Of a stretch of DNA of 21,000 nt, positions 7,777 through 13,745 are shown in pieces. Under the pieces are notes generated by a model. That model was not told the DNA's origin. It saw only the letters and a program-made list of their open reading frames with translations, and made no database searches. Position 1 is the first letter of the stretch. Each line of letters opens with the position of its first letter. Origin of the DNA: an uncultured Clostridia bacterium (GTDB taxonomy: Bacteria; Bacillota; Clostridia; UBA1381); assembly GCA_959602045.1 (NCBI GenBank), contig CAUGRT010000043.1, positions 1-21,000 on the forward strand, given 5' to 3'. The translations under genes were made by a program, and so were the position numbers.

Positions 7777-8415
7777 TTATTTCGCAAAATACTTTTTTAA
7801 ATTCCGTTCCAATAAAACCTGCCCGGCAATCGTCATAAGCGGAATCGCATAGCCGATTTGCCTTGTAATTCCCTCCGTTTTCATCAGCATATTAAAAATT
7901 GCATGAAACGTAATCGTCACGCACAAGAGTCCGAACAATCCGGCAGTCTTAAGAAAGGAGGATTGCCGAATAAACCGAAGTCCGCAGCCGATGATAAACG
8001 CACAGGCAATATGCATTGCGCCGGTAGAAAAGCCGCGTATAACAAGATGAAACAGATTATCTGTTCCGTTTTCAAGCAGATAGCAGATATTTTCGAAAGT
8101 CGCAAAACCAATCGCAAGATTAAAAACCGCCTTTCCTTCCTCATTCTCATCCGCCTCAAAAACAAAAAGATAAAACAAGAGCGGCAGCAGCTTGACCGTT
8201 TCCTCAATCACCGGCGTAATCTCCATTACCGCCGCAGTATTGTCCGCCTCATACAAAAACATAAAAAAGGTGTTTAAGTATGCCGACACAATGCAGCAGA
8301 GAAAACCCAGCACAAGAAACACACAATTTCTTCGGTTATCGGTTTTGACACTGATTGCTGCAATCAAAAACGGTGCGGCAAGACAAATAAAAATGTTTTC
8401 TATATTGTATGACAT
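7777..8415 (-). CDS. prsW: PrsW-family intramembrane metalloprotease
   Basis: The gene encodes 212 residues with about seven hydrophobic segments. It carries the PrsW signature: EETVK at residues 71-75 (EExxK), FEN at 107-109, H135 in GAMHIACA and H171 in TFHAIFN. These are the conserved acidic residues and presumed metal-ligand histidines of the family. In Bacillus subtilis and Clostridioides difficile, PrsW cleaves the anti-sigma factor of an ECF sigma factor at the membrane (site-1 cleavage). The last gene of an operon headed by an ECF-type sigma factor fits that role. The substrate here would then be the small two-TM protein(s), which is inference. RBS AAAGGAG lies 9 nt upstream, and the gap to the preceding gene is 23 bp. 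The symbol is family-based. Confidence 0.9.
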   Translation of the reverse strand: MSYNIENIFICLAAPFLIAAISVKTDNRRNCVFLVLGFLCCIVSAYLNTFFMFLYEADNTAAVMEITPVIEETVKLLPLLFYLFVFEADENEEGKAVFNLAIGFATFENICYLLENGTDNLFHLVIRGFSTGAMHIACAFIIGCGLRFIRQSSFLKTAGLFGLLCVTITFHAIFNMLMKTEGITRQIGYAIPLMTIAGQVLLERNLKKYFAK

Positions 8416-8438
8416 CCCCCAAACTCCTTTCCGATTCT

Positions 8439-9065
8439 TTAAGCCCGATCCTCTCGTTTTTGCATGATGGCAACCAGAATCAGCGCCGGATTCAGCACAA
8501 ATGTATCCATCAGAAAATACGGATTGAAAAAGGTATCGCTAAGCCAAAAATAAGAAGAAACCCACAACAAATATTCCGCCGCAATAAAAATAAGAACCGC
8601 CATGCAAATATACCTTCGTTTTGTACGATTTTGCGCAATGGCAAACATCAGCCCCCGTGCCGCCAAAAAGCCGCATACCGCCAAAGCCGTCCCCATCAGA
8701 ATATTTTCCAGATAACTCCCGCGCTGACAAAAGAAAATACACATTCCTAAAGAAAACAGCGGTAACGCCCGCGCCAATTTGGGTTTATAATTCCTTTCTT
8801 CATCCGACAACTCCGCTGCCAGTCGTATCGCCAGGAAAATATATGATGCCGTCCAGCTCAGCTCCGAAACGCAAAATACGCGCGGTGTGGATGCAAACAG
8901 GATAATATACAACACCCAATACGTCAGGCCGATTCCAAAGCTGAGATAAAACAGCGTAACAAAAAGCCAACTGTAGCTCCTGTTTTTCAATGCGGACATT
9001 CCCGAATAAATTCCGCAAACCACTACAATAAAAAGCTGAAGCGTATTATCAATCAGTTCCGTCAT
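8439..9065 (-). CDS. Multi-pass membrane protein of unknown function in the sigma operon
   Basis: The gene encodes 208 residues with six or seven predicted TM helices (about 8-24, 30-56, 65-85, 99-112, 122-143, 152-172 and 180-202), short loops and a basic tail (QKREDRA). No catalytic motif is evident. AAGGAGG lies 9 nt upstream of the ATG. The start overlaps the end of the previous gene by 17 bp, so translation is probably coupled. The even helix spacing resembles 7-TM sensor modules, but no partner output domain is attached. It may be a sensor or a chaperone for the neighbouring small TM protein; this is inferred from context only. Confidence 0.82.
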   Translation of the reverse strand: MTELIDNTLQLFIVVVCGIYSGMSALKNRSYSWLFVTLFYLSFGIGLTYWVLYIILFASTPRVFCVSELSWTASYIFLAIRLAAELSDEERNYKPKLARALPLFSLGMCIFFCQRGSYLENILMGTALAVCGFLAARGLMFAIAQNRTKRRYICMAVLIFIAAEYLLWVSSYFWLSDTFFNPYFLMDTFVLNPALILVAIMQKREDRA

Positions 9066-9390
9066 GATCCGCTTCCTCCTTATTCCGCTTATGAATCATA
9101 CTGCACAGAACCGTGACGCAAATCCCCAGCAAAAACGCCAGAATCCCCACCACGGTATATCCCAAAAAATACCCGTCCGTAAAAATGCTTGCCGTATTCG
9201 TCAAAGGTGTCTGCACCGTATTTTCAAACTGCATATTGTATGCCGTAAACAACGAAATCGCCGCAATAAAAACAATACACGCCGCATAGCTGCAAGCAAT
9301 CGTCAGTTTTTCTCTTTTGTTACGGCGTTTTTTTCGGAGCGCGTCGGTTCTTTTCTTCAAAAGCTCCATTCTTTCATCCGTTGAACGCAC
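9049..9390 (-). CDS. Small two-TM protein, candidate anti-sigma factor
   Basis: The gene encodes 113 residues. The start is GTG at 9390, supported by AAGGAGGGG 7 nt upstream; the first internal ATG has no comparable site. The N-terminal 30 residues are strongly basic and helical (ERMELLKKRTDALRKKRR). TM1 is at about 31-51, an extracytoplasmic loop follows at about 52-73, TM2 is at about 74-96, and the tail is charged (HKRNKEEADHDGTD). It overlaps the sigma gene by 17 bp, the usual place for an anti-sigma gene. It has no zinc-binding H-x3-C-x2-C motif, so if it is an anti-sigma factor it is not the ZAS type. It shares topology and scattered residues with the protein encoded at 7288-7575. The anti-sigma role is inferred from position and from PrsW downstream. 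Confidence 0.8.
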   Translation of the reverse strand: MRSTDERMELLKKRTDALRKKRRNKREKLTIACSYAACIVFIAAISLFTAYNMQFENTVQTPLTNTASIFTDGYFLGYTVVGILAFLLGICVTVLCSMIHKRNKEEADHDGTD

Positions 9391-9919
9391 TGCTAATCCC
9401 CTCCTTCTCGAGCAAAGGTTTCATCTTCCTCTTGCCCAATTGTAAAAGCTTATCCACCTGTTTAACCGTTTTATGTAAAATCGAAGCGGCATCCCGATAG
9501 CTCATCTTCTCAATGTATACAAGGTACAATGCCTCTTTTTGTGCCGAATCTAACTGTTCCATGCACTGATACAGCTTCTCATTTCTCTCCCGAATGTGAA
9601 TCTCATCCTCAAAGGTATCCTCTATACAAAAATCAATTTTCGCATCCGACAGTAAAACAACCCGTTTTCTTTTTCTCAAAAACATCAAGGCATAATTTCT
9701 TGCGGATTTATAGAGATAGCTGTTGAAATTGCTCTTAATATGCGGCTTTTTATCCACAAGATAAGCAAAAACCTCAATCAGCAAGTCCTCAGCGTCATGA
9801 ATATTTTGAACATATCCGTTAAGATACAGCGTCAATCGGTCGCCGTACATCTCCATGAGCTGTTCCAAAGCATTCCCATCGCCCAAAAGATACTCCTTGT
9901 AAAGCGTATCTGCGTCCAT
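9374..9919 (-). CDS. ECF-type RNA polymerase sigma factor
   Basis: The gene encodes 181 residues. Region 2 includes NIHDAEDLLIEVFAYLV (about 39-55) with the D-A-E-D motif of sigma-70 region 2.2. The connecting part carries NFNSYLYKSARNYALMFLRKRKR. Region 4 (about 122-175) has the helix-turn-helix ...EKMSYRDAASILHKTVKQVDKLLQLGKRKMK. This is the minimal ECF architecture, with no region 1 or 3. AAGGAG lies about 9 nt upstream of the ATG. It heads the overlapping operon sigma / two-TM protein / multi-TM protein / PrsW, so activity is probably released by proteolysis in the membrane. The promoter at 10249-10277 is of housekeeping type, leaving a leader of about 320 nt full of repeats. Target promoters were not identified in this window. 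Confidence 0.9.
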   Translation of the reverse strand: MDADTLYKEYLLGDGNALEQLMEMYGDRLTLYLNGYVQNIHDAEDLLIEVFAYLVDKKPHIKSNFNSYLYKSARNYALMFLRKRKRVVLLSDAKIDFCIEDTFEDEIHIRERNEKLYQCMEQLDSAQKEALYLVYIEKMSYRDAASILHKTVKQVDKLLQLGKRKMKPLLEKEGISSAFNG

Positions 9920-9946
9920 TTTCTCATTCTCCTTATGATCGGTGAT

Positions 9947-10130
9947 TTATCCGGATATACCGGTTAGAAGTTTCATCTGTTTTCGTTCAAATATCGTATT
10001 TCCCTAATAAGTAACAAGTGCTTATCCGAATGTGTCGGTTGGAAGTTTCATCTGTTTTCATTCAAATATCGTATTTTCCGAATAAGTAAAAGGTGCTTAT
10101 CCGGATGTGTCGGCTGGAAGTTTCATCTAT
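9947..10130 (-). repeat. 75-bp direct repeats in the leader of the sigma operon
   Basis: Two complete units (9947-10021 and 10022-10096) and the first part of a third (from 10097) repeat with an exact 75-bp period and a few substitutions. Each contains TTATCCG, a short dyad (CCG..CGG), the word GAAGTTTCATCT and a dyad of the type ATAAGTAA..TGCTTAT. The third unit runs into the palindrome at 10117-10209, which starts with the same GAAGTTTCATCT word. The repeats lie between the promoter and the start codon of the sigma gene, so they are transcribed. Confidence 0.85.
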
Positions 10131-10209
10131 TTTTCATTCTATTTCGGCTCAAACATCCGCTACGCTGCGCGGAACTCGCCTACATAGATTGAAAAACAGA
10201 TGAAACTTC
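10117..10209. repeat. MITE-like palindromic element
   Basis: This 93-bp element has 26-bp terminal inverted repeats (10117-10142 and 10184-10209, two mismatches by eye) beginning GAAGTTTCATCT. The centre is GC-richer and has a CCGC/GCGG mini-hairpin. It has no coding capacity. The terminal word recurs in the tandem units at 9947-10096, so the whole array appears to derive from the same element family. Target-site duplications were not evident. Confidence 0.65.
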
Positions 10210-10248
10210 ATTCAGATTTTGCGTTTATTTTATTGAATCAATATTGTT

Positions 10249-10277
10249 ATTATAACATAGATAGGTAAAAAAATCAA
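10249..10277 (-). promoter_or_regulatory. Sigma70-type promoter of the ECF sigma/PrsW operon
   Basis: The minus strand has TTGATT (10272-10277), a 17-bp spacer and TATAAT (10249-10254). It lies about 330 bp upstream of the sigma start codon. The interval 9920-10248 has no gene and consists mainly of the repeats. Confidence 0.72.
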
Positions 10278-10323
10278 TGTTTTCTAAAAGATAGGCTTAA
10301 AATTTGATTCTCTTTTGGTATAC

Positions 10324-10371
10324 AAAAAAAGAGCTGTAAAAAGCGATACTTCAATCCGCTTTTTACAACTC
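10324..10371 (-). terminator. Terminator of the fucU-fucI unit
   Basis: A roughly 15-bp stem with one mismatch (arms 10331-10345 and 10357-10371) is followed on the minus strand by seven T (10324-10330). It starts 13 bp after the fucI stop. Confidence 0.88.
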
Positions 10372-10384
10372 CTTGCATTATTCT

Positions 10385-12169
10385 TTATTTATACAAAGCT
10401 CCGTAGGTTTTGCATGCTTGATAATCTGCTGCGGAACTGTCGCCTGTTCCAAATGCAGCCCATGCATGAGGTCTGTAGATCTTCTCCTCAGGAACATTAT
10501 GCATTGCTACCGGGATTCTCAGCATAGATGCTAATGTAATAACATCGGCTCCTACATGTCCGTAAACAGTTACACCGTGGTTTGCGCCCCAGTTTGCCAT
10601 AACCGAATAAACATCCTTAAACGCACCCTCTCCGGTTAAGTTCGGTGCAAACCATGTTGTCGGCCATGTCGGGTCGGTTCTCTTATCCAGTTTTTCATGC
10701 ATATCATCCGGCAAAATAACCGTGTAACCCTCTGCAATCTGAATCATCGGGCCAACGCCGTCAATCAGATTTACACGAACCATCGTAATCGGCATTTCTG
10801 CTTCGGTCTTAAAATGACTGGAGAAACCGCCGCCTCTGAAATATTCATAATCGGCTCTGCACCAATCGGTAGCGTCCAGGCAAGCTTGGATGTCCTTCTC
10901 GGTCATATTCCACCATTCTTTAACTGTGCCATTGCCGTTCTCATCCTTTGATGCACCCGTACAATCCAGCGCGGTTGCTCCGGAGTTAATCAAGTGCATA
11001 AAGCCATCCTTAGCCTTGCCCTCCGGGCTCTTGCCGGTAACACGCTTTACTGCGTCCGGACTCCAGTAAGTACGAACATCGTGGAAACACGGCGCTTTTC
11101 CTGTCAGCAATGTTGCAAACAGCATGGAAATTCCGTTTAATGTATCATTCTCCGTTGCCAATGCAAACGGCGCTTTTTTGCCATTCCAGTCAAAGGAGGA
11201 CGCCATAATTGCTTCGGTAAAATCACCGTTCGGCAGCCAGTCTGTCCACATTCTCTGACCCTGGAAACCGCCGACAATACCGTTTCTGCCTAATGATTCT
11301 TCGCTCCAACCCATTTCTTTCAGCTTCGGATTGCCGAACAGAATATCCTTTACGATAATCGTAAACTTCGTAATGAACTCCCAATCCTTATCAGCCGGAA
11401 TAACCTTAGATTTCGTAATAATCTCCGGAAGCTGCTTGCCGGCATTCTTGTCAAAGCCTTCCTTGCAGTTCTCGCGAATCCACTTGAACGCCTTTTCATA
11501 CTCGTCCTTATCGTAGATTTCCAATGTAATTCTTCTCAATACTTCCGTCAAATCAACCCATTCCGCACGCAGACCCAGATACTTCTGCATAAAGTCCGCG
11601 TCACAGTAAGAGCCTGCAATACCCATTGCGATACCGCCGATATTCACGTAAGCTCTGTTCTTCATCTGACCTACTGCCATAGCACTTCTGGCAAAACGCA
11701 GAATCTTCTCCGCTACATCTTCAGGAATGGAAGTATCTGCCGCATCCTGTACGTCATGTCCGTAAATCGAGAATGCCGGCAAACCGCGCTGTGCATGTGC
11801 TGCCATTGCAGCTGCCAAATATACCGCACCTGGTCTTTCAGTTCCGTTAAAGCCCCATACCGCTTTAATTGTGTTCGGATCCAAATCCATCGTTTCCGAA
11901 CCATAGCACCAGCAAGGTGTTACAGAAAGCGTTGCTGTTACATTTTCAGTCGAGAACTGCTCCGCAACCTTTGCCGCTTCCGCACCTCCGCCGATCGTTG
12001 TACAGCCGATTACACACTGAACCGGTGTACCGTCCTGATAATGCAGGTTGCTCTCAATCAATTCCTTTGCAGCCTGTGCCATCGACATCGTCTTTTCTTC
12101 CAGACTTTCTCTTACGCCGCCCCATCTGCCATCAATGACCGGACGAATTCCTATTTTAGGATACATCAT
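10385..12169 (-). CDS. fucI: L-fucose isomerase
   Basis: The gene encodes 594 residues (E. coli FucI is 591). The start is the first ATG of the MMYPKIGIRP pair at 12169, because GGGAGG lies 9 nt upstream; an in-frame extension to 12229 lacks an RBS. FucI is a cytoplasmic Mn-dependent aldose-ketose isomerase converting L-fucose to L-fuculose; family members also take D-arabinose. The catalytic and metal-ligand residues are present: E340 in ATENDTLN, D364 in HDVRTYWSPDA and H538 in YGHVGADVITLASMLRIPV, matching E337, D361 and H528 of E. coli. It lies 114 bp downstream of fucU on the same strand, and no terminator or clear promoter was seen between them. No fuculokinase, fuculose-phosphate aldolase or permease gene is in the window, so the rest of the pathway lies elsewhere or the true substrate differs. 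Confidence 0.95.
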   Translation of the reverse strand: MMYPKIGIRPVIDGRWGGVRESLEEKTMSMAQAAKELIESNLHYQDGTPVQCVIGCTTIGGGAEAAKVAEQFSTENVTATLSVTPCWCYGSETMDLDPNTIKAVWGFNGTERPGAVYLAAAMAAHAQRGLPAFSIYGHDVQDAADTSIPEDVAEKILRFARSAMAVGQMKNRAYVNIGGIAMGIAGSYCDADFMQKYLGLRAEWVDLTEVLRRITLEIYDKDEYEKAFKWIRENCKEGFDKNAGKQLPEIITKSKVIPADKDWEFITKFTIIVKDILFGNPKLKEMGWSEESLGRNGIVGGFQGQRMWTDWLPNGDFTEAIMASSFDWNGKKAPFALATENDTLNGISMLFATLLTGKAPCFHDVRTYWSPDAVKRVTGKSPEGKAKDGFMHLINSGATALDCTGASKDENGNGTVKEWWNMTEKDIQACLDATDWCRADYEYFRGGGFSSHFKTEAEMPITMVRVNLIDGVGPMIQIAEGYTVILPDDMHEKLDKRTDPTWPTTWFAPNLTGEGAFKDVYSVMANWGANHGVTVYGHVGADVITLASMLRIPVAMHNVPEEKIYRPHAWAAFGTGDSSAADYQACKTYGALYK

Positions 12170-12202
12170 TTCTAAAAACCTCCCTTTCTGTATCCCCATC
12201 CC

Positions 12203-12214
12203 GGCAAATTTGCC
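12203..12214. promoter_or_regulatory. Short palindrome in the fucU-fucI gap
   Basis: GGCAAATTTGCC is a perfect 12-bp dyad about 20 bp upstream of the fucI RBS. The word GCAAATTT recurs at about 12263. It may be an mRNA processing or stability element, or chance. Confidence 0.25.
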
Positions 12215-12283
12215 CGAATGGCGCACCAAAACTCACACCACATACGGGGCGTGAATGAAAGTGCAAATTTATGCTTCTGATTT

Positions 12284-12706
12284 TCAATCTGTAATAACGC
12301 CTTTTTTCAGCAATACATTGGCATACAAAGCACTCTCGCCGGTAGCGATAACCGCATACGCTTTCTTTGTGCGCTCATAAAACTCAAACCGCTCGATATA
12401 CTCGAACTCCTCATCCGTATGATGCTTGATGATTTCATTATACTCGTTCCATATCGGCGTAGGAGTTTCGTCACCCGGCGTCTTTTCCATCAAATACACC
12501 GGCTTCTGATAGGTATCCAGCGGAAACAGCTCCAAAACGGCTTTCAAAACCTCACAGCCACCATGTCCGGAAAGATAAACCACTCTCTGCCCCATGCTTG
12601 CTGCCGGGAAATTGCCATCGGCAATCACAATTTCATCGCCATGCCCCATCTCACATAGAATTTTCAACAACTCTGGCGGTATGATTTTGGGAATATGCTT
12701 TAACAT
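12284..12706 (-). CDS. fucU: L-fucose mutarotase (RbsD/FucU family)
   Basis: The gene encodes 140 residues, the same length as E. coli FucU. FucU interconverts the alpha and beta anomers of L-fucose and supplies the anomer used by the isomerase. The family signature is visible: the N-terminal PPELLKILCEMGHGDEIVIADGNFP with the conserved histidine and D-G-N-F-P, and the C-terminal YANVLLKKGVI. GGAGG lies 7 nt before the ATG. It is the first gene of the fucU-fucI unit, driven by the promoter at 12835-12863. That promoter sits next to the putative AraC-type operator at 12864-12899. Confidence 0.95.
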   Translation of the reverse strand: MLKHIPKIIPPELLKILCEMGHGDEIVIADGNFPAASMGQRVVYLSGHGGCEVLKAVLELFPLDTYQKPVYLMEKTPGDETPTPIWNEYNEIIKHHTDEEFEYIERFEFYERTKKAYAVIATGESALYANVLLKKGVITD

Positions 12707-12783
12707 AAGCTCACCTCCGTTCTTCTTTTTTTCGTGATTAATTGTAAGATTTTTTCAATTAACCATCTTATTCCTTCAGCTAC

Positions 12784-12812
12784 TTGCTTTTATTTTCTGA
12801 TTGTGTTATAAT
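12784..12812 (+). promoter_or_regulatory. Sigma70-type promoter of the AraC-family gene
   Basis: TTGCTT (12784-12789), a 17-bp spacer and TATAAT (12807-12812) on the plus strand. The predicted start lies about 80 nt before the regulator ATG. The operator at 12864-12899 is then downstream of the start, compatible with autorepression by roadblock. Confidence 0.68.
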
Positions 12813-12834
12813 ACAATTATGTATTTTCGATTTT

Positions 12835-12863
12835 ATTATAACTTTTTAAAAATGAAAAAGCAA
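12835..12863 (-). promoter_or_regulatory. Sigma70-type promoter of fucU-fucI
   Basis: The minus strand has TTGCTT (12858-12863), a 17-bp spacer and TATAAT (12835-12840). The same promoter with the same spacing lies at 16056-16084 before the GH94 gene. Confidence 0.78.
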
Positions 12864-12899
12864 TGAATTTTTTAATATAAAATATGGAGATTTTGTCAT
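12864..12899. promoter_or_regulatory. Putative AraC-type operator, copy A
   Basis: A block of 36 bp directly upstream of the fucU -35 box matches copy B at 16085-16120 with two mismatches by eye, including an identical ATGGAGATTTTGTCAT core. The position abutting -35 suits an AraC-type activator. The block also overlaps the RBS and start codon of the regulator gene, which suggests autoregulation. The assignment of the regulator to this site is inference. Confidence 0.6.
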
Positions 12900-13698
12900 G
12901 ATTGAAAAAAGAATCTATCCTGTGCATGAGCAGAACATGCCCGAATTTAATATTGAATACAGCGGTCATGTGCTTTTGGATGAAAGCTGGCATTGGGAGA
13001 ATGAGTGCAATCCGTTCTCACGCTTGTATTATGTGAAAAGCGGCAGCGGATTTTTGCAGCAGGGTGACACCCGTATTGAGCTTTCGGGTGGAAATGTCTA
13101 TCTGATTCCTGCCGAATGTGTGTTTTCCTATGGCTGTACGGAGCTGGAAAAAATCTATTTTCATATCTCGGTGACAACCACCGAAAAATACGAGTTGCTT
13201 TCAAAGCTGAAAAAAATCTATTCTATGCCGTTTCCGGAGTCGGATTTTAACGAGCTGCTAAACTGCTATTATTCCGACAGCTATATGGCGTTGCTAAAGC
13301 TGAAAACAATTCTCTTTAAAACCTTAACGGAGCTTGACAGACTTTATGATTTCCCCAAAGACGCAATCAAGCAATACTCGGATATTGTGGAAAAAACCAT
13401 GCAATATATTCAGGAAAATGCGCGGATTAATCTGGATGTCAAAACGATTTCCAAGCAGCTTTTTATCTCGGAAAGCAAGCTGCGCAAGGCTTTTAAGGAA
13501 GAAACCGGTACGACTGTCGGGAAATATATTGATGAGCTTGTTTTTCTGCAAGCCAAAAAGCTGCTTGTGAAAAAGCAGCTTTCGATTAAGGAAATCAGCC
13601 GTTCGCTGGGCTTTTGCGATCAGTTTTACTTTTCGCGCTGTTTCAAAACCCGATATGCAAAAACTCCATCCGAATACCGCAAAGACCTCGGCATTTAA
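12898..13698 (+). CDS. AraC-family transcriptional regulator
   Basis: The gene encodes 266 residues. The N-terminal part (about 20-100) has the cupin-like sugar-sensing fold of AraC regulators (RLYYVKSGSGFLQQGDTRIELSGGNVYLIPA). The C-terminal part (about 165-264) is the double helix-turn-helix: LDVKTISKQLFISESKLRKAF, then IKEISRSLGFCDQFYFSRCFK and TPSEYRKD. It is the only intact plus-strand gene. It is divergent from fucU with the shared operator region in the gap, and convergent with the GH94 gene, with which it shares a terminator. The most economical role is sugar-responsive control of fucU-fucI and of the GH94 gene, both of which carry the same operator-like block. The effector is unknown. 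GGAG lies 9 nt before the ATG. Confidence 0.92.
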   Translation: MIEKRIYPVHEQNMPEFNIEYSGHVLLDESWHWENECNPFSRLYYVKSGSGFLQQGDTRIELSGGNVYLIPAECVFSYGCTELEKIYFHISVTTTEKYELLSKLKKIYSMPFPESDFNELLNCYYSDSYMALLKLKTILFKTLTELDRLYDFPKDAIKQYSDIVEKTMQYIQENARINLDVKTISKQLFISESKLRKAFKEETGTTVGKYIDELVFLQAKKLLVKKQLSIKEISRSLGFCDQFYFSRCFKTRYAKTPSEYRKDLGI

Positions 13699-13745
13699 AA
13701 AAATCCGTTTAAGGAGCAGACATTGCCCCTTAAACGGATTTTTTT
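13697..13745. terminator. Bidirectional terminator between the AraC-family and GH94 genes
   Basis: An 18-bp arm pair (13697-13714 and 13728-13745) with the core ATCCGTTTAAGG/CCTTAAACGGAT is flanked by A and T runs. It serves both convergent genes and overlaps the stop codons of both by one or two bases. Confidence 0.93.
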
